Positions 31,003 through 44,048 of a stretch of 64,000 bases of DNA are shown in pieces (position 1 is the first letter of the stretch; every line of letters starts with the position of its first letter). Where the stretch lies: the NCBI RefSeq assembly GCF_000002235.5, contig NW_022145611.1:21861298-21925297 (forward strand), written 5' to 3'. The position numbers and the translations under genes were made by a program. The notes under the pieces were generated by a model. It did no database searches. It saw only the letters and a list, made by a program, of their open reading frames with translations, and was not told the DNA's origin. This DNA is from Strongylocentrotus purpuratus (taxonomy: Eukaryota > Echinodermata > Echinoidea > Camarodonta > Strongylocentrotidae).

Positions 31003-31832
31003 TGGACAAGAAACATCTGAAAAATGGGAAATAAATGAAAGACGTGATTCACTACAAAATGAAAGGAACATAATTTCTCAAGAGTAAACATGCACAAGCA
31101 CGATTGCACAAAAGTTCCATCTGTATCTATATGGTTTTCCCATGTACCCTCACATGACCTCAACTAATCTATGATTTCCAAGTAGGCCAGCGTTGCTTTA
31201 AGATATCCAGTTAAATTCAAGAATTGCTCTGCTCCAATATTGTCCAGCAGTAGATCACTGTCTTGCCCTCAGCAAACAGATGAAGTAGGAGGGAAAGAAG
31301 CAGTAAGAAAGGATGTCGGAGTCAACAAACATTTGGATGAAGTAATGAACGATTGTCTCCTTGGGAATGTCTTTGTAATTTGATATCTTGGTTGCTCAAG
31401 CAGGAAACATGATATCGATTTCCAGATATGAAGGTGTTTTTGTCACTATCCCATCACTATCCCATCACTATGCCAAGAGGATGATACGTAATTATGTTAC
31501 GACCGGGAATATGACATTACATTTTTGCTGCAAACGGATTCTGATTAACGAAGCGCATATAGGGAGAGAACATAAACAAAAATCAATATTTATTCGTTTT
31601 AGATCACGTCGTATTTTTAGAAAGTTCTGATTATTCTTCTTGCTCTTTCACTTTAGCTGTTATTTCCACTTCACGTCATGTTAGTAGATGCCTCTGTCTT
31701 TTTGATATACCTCATCCCAATCATTTGTTTCTCACTGAAGATGATGTGAAAGATTATAAAAAATATATGGTAACAGTAATAGATAATTGTAAGCCAACTT
31801 GCCGAATACTCCGTTTGTGACAATAGGGTATG
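30045..31832. mobile_element. 1.8-kb element with long inverted repeats
   Basis: Ends CATACCCTATT..CACAAACGGA and the inverse, then GTATTC.GCAAG. A second inner inverted match is ATGACGTGAAGTGGAA with GAGCAAGAAGAATAAT. Arms are about 240 and 210 bp and gapped. Internally it holds GA repeats (30500-30555, 30780-31002), G/C runs and a CAGTGGCGGATCC motif at 30604 that looks like another element's end. No ORF recognised. Confidence 0.65.
30780..31002. repeat. GA microsatellite
   Basis: Long imperfect (GA)n with ACAGAGGGAGAC interruptions; the origin of spurious Ser/Leu and Arg/Glu frames on both strands. Confidence 0.92.
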
Positions 31833-33572
31833 GTCACTTGTAGGATCCAATAAAGTGAAAGGAAACTGCCATCAGACATACAGAAAGAAAGACAAGCCAT
31901 GCATTTTAAACCCTTTAATAGTAGAAAACAAAAAGAAGGACAGTTAATTAATGATGTTAATGAACCATATTCCACGTTTTCGAGCTGTGTTTATTACTTT
32001 ATTTTCTGTTGTAATACAACATGAAAATGCGCAAAGGCTGGTTGCAACCACATGCTGACCATTAATTGCCGATATCATAATTATGAAAATAGCGTGTGTT
32101 TAAAAGGAATACAATCTAGCTATATGTTGATAAGTAGAGCACGGATAAAGGAAGGTATTGATGCATGTATTGTGATAAGGTAGCAGAATTAATCTGATAA
32201 GTCTGATATATAGTGCACATAGCCCATGGCATCGCTGCTTCTTTAATAACGTACCAATCTAATAATATACCTTGATACGACTGCCAGCTTTTACAGCACG
32301 TCTCTATTGCATCGCTCTGAATCTATATTCTGTGTTGTCTGGAATGTCTGTCTTAAAATTATTTCAATGGAATCAGAAAAAGTAGTAAACTTGTAGAATT
32401 AGACAATGAACTTCATTATTTAAGCAACTTCAGTATGCATTATATTAAAGACCACACAATATTATCTGATGGAAATATTTAAAAAATAATCATAAAATAA
32501 CAGGTGGAGCCTATCTTACTTTGCAAAGATGTGACTTGATATATGGATATTAATGTTTGGAATGAGAAAGAGACACGTGAAGACGCTGTTTAACAAGTAT
32601 TAATTGTGAAAAAGCAAAATACAAGCAAAATATATAGAAATAACGATAGAGGCAAACAGACAGGGAGAGACAGACAAGCAGACAAACACACAGAGCGAGA
32701 GAGGGAGGGAGAGAGAAAGAGAAGATGAAAGAAACTATCTTGATATTTGGAGCAAGCAAGCATATTAATTTCACGAACCAAGTGATGCCGATGGCATTAA
32801 AAGGACACATGGCCCACCTATACGTGACGTGCATTGGATTGGTCCCAAGGGTTCACATTCCCTCCCTCCTTCCATTCATTATTATTACTATCGTCTTTGA
32901 CAACAATTCATTATATTCATAATTCGTCTTTGAACACAAAGTATAGAATGATATAGTGATAATTGTAATCTGGGCTATTAATATGGGTCCAAATTAGTAT
33001 CAGGAGGGGACAAGTAAGACCAAAGGTCCACAAGAATGTGTCGGTCTTACAATTTATTATTCTGGAGTTTTAAGAGACCGACGACCGACTAGACCCTGTG
33101 TTCGTTAGACCGACAAAATGCTGTGCAGTCGACCTTTGTCCATATTTTCAATTAGAAGTACATATTTTATCATCATGTCTGGTTGTATGTGAGGTGTACA
33201 AGTATTATACGCGTTGCTCTCGCCTCCTCCAAAATGCCATGAAGTTTGAAGACATATAGTCCAAGAGTTGTGTTTGTACGTTCTCTTGAAATTCAGGTTG
33301 TACGGTGTAATAATTTTAAATGAAGCTTCAACGCAACGTCCGGTCCCAACTCCCCATCTAAGCTCTCTCTATCTCTCTCTCTCTCTCTCTGTATGATATC
33401 GTTCTTTTTTTTCTTTCACCCTCTCTGTATTTTGCATCTTTATTCATTGCCCCCATTCTCCTTCGTCTTTTGCTCTTCTTAGTTTTTTTTAAATTCTAAG
33501 CTCTGTCCAGAAACTCTTTTTTAAACCACTTGTTCCCTTCTCATATTGCTCATGTCCATTCTACAATCATCC
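31833..33572. other. Non-coding stretch
   Basis: AT-rich, with a short GA tract (32650-32720) and a CT tract (33361-33393). No gene recognised. Confidence 0.6.
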
Positions 33573-33722
33573 TGGGGGTGTTTCACAAAGCCTTTTTTAA
33601 TGACAAGCGACACAAATCAGTGACAAATCTGCTGATAACCAATCAGAAGCTAGGATTTCACTAGCTTATAACACAAACTGTCATTATTTGTAACCAATGA
33701 AAAGTTTTGTGAAACACCCCCT
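33573..33722 (+). mobile_element. MITE, TTATCAGCAGATTTGTCACTGA family, copy 2
   Basis: 150 bp with terminal inverted repeat GGGGGTGTTTCACAAA and its inverse at the right end. Body aligns with the inverted copy at 21521-21675. Confidence 0.78.
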
Positions 33723-36700
33723 GGTTATACTGCAGTCTTTGAGTTGATGTCTTAATCCCTTCATCTTACACCACCCTCTACCCGCCCCTCACTCCCTCCC
33801 TTCACTCCTTCTCTTAATCCATTGACGCGTGCTACATTATCGCAACCCTTCATCAATTTATCCACCATCATGTACTGTTAATAACTAGATTTGGGTAATT
33901 TCCTCCCCTCCCACTACCCAAATTAAATCAAATTGGTCTGGGAGAGACGGAGATCTCTCTTCTAAACGTCCCACCAACGAGCTAGCTATCAGCATACGAA
34001 GCAGCGGTCTGTGGTTACATACCATACCATGAACTTAGATCACGTGAACTTTTTTCGGGGTTACACAGTGTTGAGTGTGGCGCCAAAATATAACGCATCG
34101 TGATGTAATGATGGCAGTGCCTTCCTGATGTTTATGTAAGGTGTCCTTTACCATATGGGTATATTCGAACTATACCTCCTCAAAGTTATATAACTTTTCT
34201 CCTTTTTTCTTCATATTCCCTTTTTAGTGATTATCAATATCCACAAGCTTCCCGTCCTCACATCATGATATGCATAAATATTTAGTTTACGGTATCAAGA
34301 ACTGCTTGACAAATATACAAAGAAAACATGATCATGGCTTCATCGACCACAAAAGTTTACGAACCTATAATTATTTCCACATTCATGACCTTCAACCAAA
34401 GCAGTGTATGTTTTTTCTTCGCACACCACTAAAGTACATGTCTGGGGTGTCACTTCGTGTAGGGTGGAGGGAGAAAAGGAATAGGGAGGGGGAGGGGGGG
34501 GGGGTAAACCACACCAATCGGAGGCTCACACTGCATTATTATAAGTGTTCAAATGACTCTTAATTTGGCACCCGGGTACAGATGATCAATTCAAATAACC
34601 AACTAAGTTATTGCGTCACTGTAATCTCTTTCTATTCTCTGATTGTTTTTCAACAGAGGTTGGGTAATTACAAGGCCATGCCAGGCATGTCAGGCTATAT
34701 TACAAATTCATATGAATATATCATGATATCTACTCAGTGATCATATTATGAGATGAAGAAAACACGACATACCGCTTGTAGCATCCAATCATTGAAGTCA
34801 TATCTTATGGGATCACTGGTTAAACCTGTCTTAATATTTAATTAAACTCTCCCCACCTTGTCGTATCAATTAGTAAGGATACTCCATCCAAGTCTGGATT
34901 ACAAGTGACGTACTCCCATGAGATTAGTGAGTCTAACAGGGTGACTGGCTCAGTAGTGGGTTTAATTAAAAATATCTTATGTTGTATCACGATGTACCCA
35001 AATAAACTCTCTGCTAGAATCGGCCAAGGGATTAAAAAAAAATCGAAGAGGGAAAATAAAAGTTACTTTTGAGTTATTAGATTATCATTTTCGAAATACT
35101 AACTTAAACTTAATAAATTCGAATATGTTATCAAAGATCCTTGCCCCCTCCTCTCCATACTCCATAGGAGCGGTTTGTTGGAGTTTACTATATATGACAA
35201 TAGAAGAGGAGGATATTCATTTTGGCTATTAAAATGATGCATACCAAACTTGTTATTTTGTATACATTATTGAAAAGTCAAAATGTAGGCAAAGGTTGCT
35301 CCTATCACTATTTTAAAGTTGTTCTTACTTAGAATAGCCATTCCGGTCTATACATAATAGCCATGTCTTGATATATCACAGGAGTGATGGTGTTGTTATA
35401 GATTTTTGAATGCTCTATTTCAAACGAGTGTCCTCTGAGGTGCAGGTCAGTTAGCCCGGAGGCACCATTTTTATCTCACACTCAATTTAAAACGGTTTCT
35501 TAATTCTCTTTGTTTTCTTTACCGCTCTATTTATACATCATGTCTGTTCTAATTATCAGGTAGAGACGTATTGTCACAAGAAGGACCCTTGCCCTTCTAT
35601 ACCTATCACCCCAGTTCTTATCCTTCCAAATTAAAGTCAGAAAACTTCCACTCCAAGTCGTCTTACGCGAGCCACCATGTAAGGAAAGACTGCTCTACAA
35701 ATAGACCTCAAGATCTTGCTCTAGAATAGCCAGAAAAATATTTACATATCACTTCAACAACCTATTTCGGAGACAGCGTTTCCTAACTTCTCATGTAGGC
35801 AACTTGGACTTTTGTTTTTCTTTAATATGCATGTACTTGGATGTACAGTGCTCGCGTAAATACACATGAGGATCAGTTTTGTTACAGGTATGGAAATGTT
35901 CGTAACTCACTTCATATAACATTCGGGTCCTGATTTTAAAGTAGGATTGAAATGTGTATTCAGCATTGCTGTTGATTATTATGTATGTTTTCCTTAACGT
36001 ATATATATTAAAAATAATCGGCATACAAACTACATTCAGTACCAAAGGGAGTCACTCGGCCTTTTGAGATCGTGTATATAATTCCTCCAAAATATAGAAT
36101 GCTTTTTTACTCATACAGTTGATTTTGATTCCATATCGGTTCATATATTGTAGTGAAGAAGTGAAGAAGTCAAAGAAAGAAAATACACGGTACATAAACC
36201 GAGCCGAACGCCAAACTCCGGTACATACTGTATTCGATGCATGTGGCATGTTATATTCGATAAAAGCAAAAACAGGGAGCATCACAAAATTGTAAGTGGA
36301 AGCATATATGACTTTCCGAGCGGGAACGAAATCTTTGCCCCATTCCTGGAGCCGAAAAGGCCCCCTTGATAATGTGAGCTGGTCGTGATGTTACTATTAA
36401 ACATATACCGGCTGATGCCCTCCCTGAGAAACAATACACAGAGGACACACGTTCTCTCATTCGCTACCACTTGGATATCACTTACATAAGGTCTCCTGCA
36501 GGTCAGTCAGAAGCGAGAGAAGGGAACCTCACATGCAGGTTGACCGTGAGACAGGAAAAATACATGATGCAGAGAGAGAGAGAGAGAGAGAGAAAGAAAG
36601 AGAGAGAGATGAATAACAAGACAGAGACTGAGAATGATAGATAAAGGCCGAGGGAAGTAATTAATTAGAATGAGTGGCGCAAGTCAGGATAGTGACATTA

Positions 36701-37120
36701 ATGTAAAATATACAATGAAAGAGGATTATTTAGATAAGGACACAGAGAAAGAGACAAAAAGTATTTCATTTACCAGTAGATTGTAAAATCCTTAAAAAAA
36801 TAAAAAAAATATAGAGAAGATGAAAACATCGAGACGGGAAGATAGAGGGGAAAACCAAAGCATAGGAGATAGAGAAATAATACAACAAAAGGTAATTATG
36901 GTAAACGCGTTGAAATAAAATAACAGGTGACAAGGGACAGGTGACAAAAAACATAAGGGCCATTGATGAGATATATTATGAGATTGAGATGGTCTGAAAG
37001 AGTAAAGGTATATAGCAAGGGCAAGGTCAGAGCAATTTCGACATCCATAGAATTCTTTGGCTAGAAAAGAATATCGTTTGTTGTGTTTATAGATGGCGGT
37101 GGTTGTATACTATTTTAGTT
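33723..37120. other. Non-coding stretch
   Basis: Nothing recognisable as a gene. A G run near 34491, and a GA tract at 36570-36610. Confidence 0.6.
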
Positions 37121-37350
37121 GTGCCTACACTTGTATAAATTTGTTTGGTTTGCTGATTAATTGGTTGATTGTTTGACTGGTGTATTGATTGATTGATTGG
37201 TTGATTGAATGATTGACTGTTGATTGAAGAAGCATTTTATGTTGTGTCTAACAGATCCTGAATAGAATGTTGTTTGTGTATTTCATTACAATAACTGATT
37301 GGTTGATGGATTGCAGATCTGATTGATTGATTGATTGATTGCAAAATAAT
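37121..37350. repeat. GATT tetranucleotide-like repeat
   Basis: Two clusters of imperfect TTGA/GATT repeats (about 37135-37225 and 37296-37342) separated by unique sequence. Confidence 0.85.
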
Positions 37351-39726
37351 TTAAAATCCGAAGTCGTTGTCGTCGAGCCAGGTCACATCTAATGATAATA
37401 AAAGAAAAAATAAACGAGAGGTCTCTTTTGAAAACAGCGATTGCTGAAAGAATCTTGCACTTTCCTTCGTCTTTGCTCCAACTTGTCAACGTTGATTGAG
37501 TAAGAGATGCTGGTAATGGGAGCTTGAGGGGTTTTATGGTTCTTAATGTAGATCGACTTCGTCAATCTATCCATCAATATGGACTTAATAATACAAGTAA
37601 CCAATAATTACACAACCAAACGCCTCTGCATTAATACAACAGTGGTAACTATCGAAAATAAACAAATATGTATCAAACGGAAAGTGCGTGTGTCGGCTTA
37701 CCGCATTCGTTGCGTCAATGCTCGATTATCACCATCCAGTAGTTTGCCATCTTTTTGGGGTGATAACCGCAGAAAGTATACGCATCTCCCTCTATCGTTC
37801 ATTCCTTCATTAGCACTTTGCTCGCGATTTGAAGTAGTAGAGAAACACTCCAAATGCCGGCTTTTAAAGCGATGCTCGATAACTTACAGTCTTTTATTGT
37901 GCAATTGCTGCAATACCTGTGGTTTTTTCACTCAAAATTACCTGAATCATCAAATGCATCAAGTTGCGTGTATGATTTCGTCAAAGGATTACACGAACCA
38001 TATTAGTTGTTTCTTTGATAATGTAAGTATGTTTGTTTGTGTGTGCATAATACTTTAATATTCAAACAGTATCGATGGTTGAGCGAAAGTATCCATTTGT
38101 ACATTTCTGTTTGCTACCGCTGAATATTCTGAAGGCTTAGTGATTTTAATGGATTATTCTTTAAGATGAAAGAAACGTATGAGACTGTCTAAGATCAGGG
38201 CAGAGAATAAAGAACTAAAGATTTATCGCATGCTCTCACCTTTTTTCAAGAAAATCCATTTAGCGGGTGGAGGTAAGAAGATTTTCGACTCATATTCGCT
38301 CGGTGAAGGTAAGTCGCTCCGGTGAATTATGTAATTGCAGTATTAGCGCCCCGGTTGAAATGCGTTTAATGTTTCAAATTCGTTTTATTGAAAGGTCAAG
38401 TACGTAGCTAACCAAGGTCGTTCAATGATAGGAAGCCCCATACTCTAGATCTAATATGGAAATCGGTATGGAGTGGAGGGAATAGTGTTCCATTTCTGGT
38501 CACGAAACGAAGAATGTGCTCAGGAAATAGGATTAATTCACCATTTTCTGTAGAGCAGAGAAGGTACTTGAGACATCGTGCGGCTGGCGTGTATGTGGAT
38601 GTTGACTCGAATGCCATTATTCGTAATTGTAACTTTGTTTGTTTGAATATATTCATGAACAAGAGAACCAGAGTGTACTCTGTAAAGCTGTTTTTGGAGC
38701 ATTCCAAGATTTGATAAATATTATCCAGAGAAGATGTGAACTTAGTTTTTAAAAATTTCAAAAAGGAGGGGGATTCAAATAAAGGGGAAATCCTTACATT
38801 TCCAATGATACTTTAATATTGTGTTATTGTGTATAAACCTATGAGCTCATATTGCCCTAAACAATAACAGCTCTCAAGTGGTAGATACTTTAAGTAACTG
38901 AGAGACAATTGTTTTGGGTCATAATTATGATAATCAAACAACTTGCTTCGTCGAAGACATATATAAAAAGGAAGTTTAGATGAACATTAAACAGCTACTC
39001 TGATTGTTTTCCGCCCCGACTATATGTTACCCATGTAGAAAATGGATGAAAATTAAAAATTGCTCTAAACGACGACAAATTGGCAATAACGACGGAGACG
39101 GTAGATCGCTATTCTAGTTGGCGGGAGTGTGGTGTTTACGTAGCACCCCTAATTTGTTTAACTAATACCTAGTAGAGGAATGAAGAGGGACCGCTGATTG
39201 CATCTAATGGATTGATGAGAAACACACACGGTACAGACAGACAGTTGCATCAGTGTGTTGAGAGTCAATTGCGTAACCAGCTCAAAATGTACCTCCAAAA
39301 GAGAGCGAAGATTAATATCATAACCTTGAAGATATCGGATGTTCATGTGGTTGTGCGCGCTCTATCTCCCTCCCTCCCTCCCTCTCTTTCTTTCTTCCTC
39401 TCTCCCTCTCTCTTTCTCTCTCCCTCTCTCTCTTTTCTCTTTCTCTCTCTCTTTCTCTGTCTCTGCTCTCTTCTCTCTGTCTCTGTCTGTCTCTTTTTCT
39501 CTCTGTCTCTCTTTCTCTTTTTCTGTTCTTTCCGAAGTTAAATCGGGATGACTTTAAAGATAACACGAATGCTGATGCATGTGAGTTTCTGCCGGCCGAA
39601 GAGATAGGCAAAGTAATAGATTTAATTTGAGAAATCCATTCGTTATAATAATTATATATTCAATCAAAATTAGTTATCTCATAAATGTATTCGTATGTAT
39701 AGGCTATCTATCCCTTTATTAGGCTT
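37351..39726. other. Non-coding stretch with CT microsatellite
   Basis: CT-rich microsatellite at 39361-39530. A 159-codon open frame at 37579-38058 has no recognisable domain and ordinary composition for chance. Confidence 0.55.
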
Positions 39727-40149
39727 AAGCCACACATTACACGATGGTCCTGCGATTCAATTTTCAAAGAAATGACAATTATTGTAGGAACTATAAAAAA
39801 AAAAAAAAAAATCTTCCTGATTTAGGTTCTAAATAAGAATAAGAATGCAAACAACTGGAACGTTAGTGCATTGAACTCTTCTAGTCTGAATAAAAGCCGA
39901 AATCGGCTTCAAATCGTAGACAATCGCACCACTGGTCTGACGTCACTACGATCCTGAACCGATTTAGCTTATCCTCTTTCAAGAAAGCATAAAATCCTTT
40001 CAAATAAAGATTTCTTAATCATACGACACTTCAGATGCTCGGTCACTAAGTTTGTATATGTTAAATTTTCGTATCAATGCTATTGCAAATTCTTCCAAAA
40101 TGGGATCGTAGTCGGATCGTAGTCGGATCGTATAGTGTGTGGTGGGCTT
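39727..40149. mobile_element. Candidate MITE with ACACA..ACGAT inverted ends
   Basis: Left end AAGCCACACATTACACGAT and inverted right end AAGCCCACCACACACTATAC..GAT. The right end contains three GGATCGTAGTC-type repeats. Ends are imperfect and gapped. Confidence 0.45.
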
Positions 40150-42173
40150 TACATATCTTTCTTAACCCGTTGGCTACTGAATTATCTAGTTCCCATAGAC
40201 TTAACAGAGGGACCACCAGGTTTCAGTAAGCAATGGGTTAACTTATATTGCACGAATTTGTACGATGTCGACCCTAGAGAACAGGTCAGATATAAACGGG
40301 GAAATGCGCCTACTATTTTTGTGTGACCCATGCTCATATCTAACCTCTACACGTTTGACTTTGAGGCATGGCAGATCTATAATACTGAAATTTAGAGGTT
40401 ATCTGATTCAATTTGGGGATGAATTATTAAATTGTACAGGTATTGGTTACGGAAGATGATATTCACTTGGAGGGAATATTGAGTTACTGTTGGCTTAGTA
40501 GACACGGGGATATTACTAATATTTGGGAGATGCGAAGGTCATACGGTTAAGTATATTGTCTTCAATGTTACATTCAGATCGGTGAAGTAAATAGTTGAAC
40601 ATAAGGATACAAGTAGGAATGATCCTTCCTATAGGTAGGGATTTTCCTCAGATGACGCAGAAAGTGACGTCATCATCGTGTCAGCTATCCTCTAAAAGGT
40701 CACAGGTGCATGACCTATCGATGGATTAGTGACAGAAATAAGATAGCGCTTGAATCTGAAATCAGGGATCACTCTGGCGTACCTGTCATGTGGAAAACAA
40801 TCTGGAATAGAATGTTACTAGTCAATGTATACAGCATGATGTGAGCCAGATTCGAAGGTTAGTTGATAAATTTATTCTGATGAATGTACGAGGCTCCTTA
40901 AGGTGCTTACCAGTAAGCTATTCGAAAGTTATTGAGTTACTGACAACATAGTATCCATTAAGGATTTAACATGTTTGGCATGGTTCTCTGGTCCTCTCCA
41001 GCGGCTCAGCATGAGGGACAGAAGTTGCAAGAGGCACTTCATTTCATAGGGTACTGTAGTTTTTAAAAGTTCGATACTACTTTTGTAATACTTAAGACAA
41101 TTAAAAAATACCTTTTTGTATTGTAGGAATGAATTAATATAATGACTGATGATGATGATGGCAGTGACAGAACTAGCACTGATTCAATTAACCAAAAAAA
41201 GATATACACACTCAGTCATGATCGCAAAGACTCTCCAGAAGTCAACTCAAGGGCATTTTCAGTACCCCGTTTTATTACCGATATACTCATTTTCGTATTT
41301 CTACATCATGTAGCCGACAATCGGATGGACAAGACTATTGAAAATGCCTTGGGCTGATTGCTCAAAAGTCTTTGTAATCGTGTCTATAAATCTAAAGGAA
41401 ATCCCTTCGATGAGAACAAGACAGTCTTTTTTTTCTTCAAGCGTATATTATGTGTGTCATAGTTTTATGTGAAACTATTATTCAAAATAGGAATCGATTC
41501 GTTTTATCTCTACTTAACGCTGTGCAGAAGGAAGTACAACTGACTTTCAGAGTTTTCTTTGACTTTCAGAGATCATAGGAATAAGTAGATCAGTAATGCA
41601 AAGTGGATGCTAACTTCACTACAATTATCCTGATGCTTTCTAACAATGTCTAAGGTAGATCTGAATAGGTGATCATTAGATGCTTTCGAAAACCTTGACC
41701 GTGATAAATGATTTCAAGGTTAAAAGTCAAAGGTCAAGACCATGCTTATTCCAGTATATCATCGGGAAGTCAATAATTACCAAGCTCTTTTGGTCTTATA
41801 TTCGAACTTGTTTAATACTAACTGTTTTTTGCCAATTTATAGCACTAAGGCGTTTTGTTTTAGAGGAAATACATTTGGATAGGTAATGATTTGTTTAGAA
41901 CTTTAATCATTATCTTCCTGGCCTGTGCCGTTGACGTACTTCCCATCAGATATAATGGATAGGATATGAACGTTGACAATCCATTATCACAGACAGGGCA
42001 GGAAGAAATCTCCATCGTTATCCACTGTAGTTGAGTTTGTTTGGGGTATCACACTGAGTGAGAGAAGGCGGAGGAGAGAAGAAATTGAATGTGTATGTGC
42101 GTGGAAATGGAAACAAAAGGAATGCAAGATATGAGTTAAAGATAGAGAGAATAGAAAACGCTATAAGGGTGGG

Positions 42174-42224
<51 letters not shown>

Positions 42225-44000
42225 AGAGAGGCAGGATAAAGAAAGATAGAAAAGAGAGAGAAAGGAAGAAAAGAGAGAGGAAAATAAGAGAAAGAGAGAG
42301 AGAGATGAACTAGTGATAGAGAGAGATGGGTAGAGGAACTGGTTGGCAGATTGAGTCCCATAGTCGTAATGAGAGAAAACAGGTTATAGATCTATACTTC
42401 AGATAAAATGGATTAACATCTAAATGTTAAATTCTTGAATCTCTCTGGTGGTTATAGAATCATTTTTTGTTTTGTTTTAACAATCAAGACACCGTGCACG
42501 TCGGAGACAGACGACATTATGCAATTAGCAAAGCGCGCGAAAGATCAACACCTTGTTGCCAGAGATCAAACAAGACTAATGGAATGAAACTTGAAGCACG
42601 TCTGTTCACAGTTTCAGGACAGTGCAAGGCTTTTAGCCTTTAATCAGGCGCCCATGACGAATTATTGATATTCCAGTAGAGATTAGATTACGGTTGTAAT
42701 TCGAATGGCGACACAGCACCAAAGATAGCATTCGTAGCAACGGTCTAACTCACACATTCAAGGCGCTCTGAGAATGCAATGGTTATATTTCTGAGTAGAA
42801 AAAGGAATGTCATGGGATATCCTCTTTCTTTAGTTTCTTCTGTCAAATTCAGATTCGAGACACATTGACGTTCGACTACATGCATAGAACATGTTCTTGG
42901 CTGGATAGGGGATTTATGATGCATATTGGAGGGGGAGGGGAGTCATCTACAAGCGAGAGAGTTTATGGGTATAGGGAAAGAAACAGGGAAAGGAAATTAA
43001 TTGGACAGTGAATAGATACAGAATTATACAAAGGTTTGTAAGAAAGAGTTGAGTCGCGATAAAACAACAACAACGTAATTATAAAAGATATAAACTGCTT
43101 AAAAAAAGGGATTTTTTTTTAATAGCTCATCAATCATTTTGTAAATACCACTTAAAGCAACTAAATGTCAAGGCATGCATGTTGTTTGGCGAAATTACAA
43201 GATAACGTTCCCAAGAACGATAAATCGTATAACAAAATTCAAATAATAAATTGAGAGTGACATTTCATAATGCCAGTAAAGAATTATGGTTTATTAATAT
43301 CAATATTGACAAAGCTTCGGGCAAGCAAAGACATGGCTATAAAACAAAAACATGTATCTTTTAAAGTATTCACTATAAACAGGGTGCGTTGGAGGAGAAA
43401 GAGAGGAAGAGAGGATTGGAAGAATGTATATGGAAAGGCGGAGAGGGTAAGAGAGATGGGGAGAAAGAAAATGACAGAGGGGGAGAGATATGGAATGAAG
43501 TGGTAATCAGATATTGAAAATGAGGAAGAAGAACAAAAGATGAATAGGACGGAAGAGAAAGGAAAGGAGAATGCCCTATACCAAAGGTTGTAGGTTTTTA
43601 TTAAAATGGCACAGTAAAATTCATACCAGACATTCTCATTAATAAAAACGAATATTATGGATGGAACTTCGTGAGCCTTGATGCAATTACTCATTCTTTA
43701 TCTAACTAAAGAGACTTAAACAAAGAGACCTGAAGGAACATGATTATAAATGCATAACCTACTTTAGTCACCGATGGTGGCCGAGTTCAGACCAAACATA
43801 AAGAGTTTCTGTCATGTTGGATTTATTCTCATTCTCTTGGTATCTCACAGTCCTTAGCCCTTCCTAGCACCCCTCTCAATCATGATACCTTATAGCATCA
43901 CATTACCCTTCTAACTCCCAGAGCAACCATACCAAGCTTCAACTAGACATTGATATATAAGATAATTGATTATCCTCTCTCCCAATACCCCCCTCACTCA

Positions 44001-44048
<48 letters not shown>

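Noticed and set aside
30710-31163. Several overlapping Ser/Leu- or Arg/Glu-rich frames
   Set aside because: Translations of a (GA)n microsatellite; the same holds at 2667-3022, 39212-39611, 48711-49049, 52678-53040 and 57892-58455.
37579-38058. 159-codon frame on the plus strand
   Set aside because: Long for chance but without domain or splice context; left as unexplained, not annotated as a gene.
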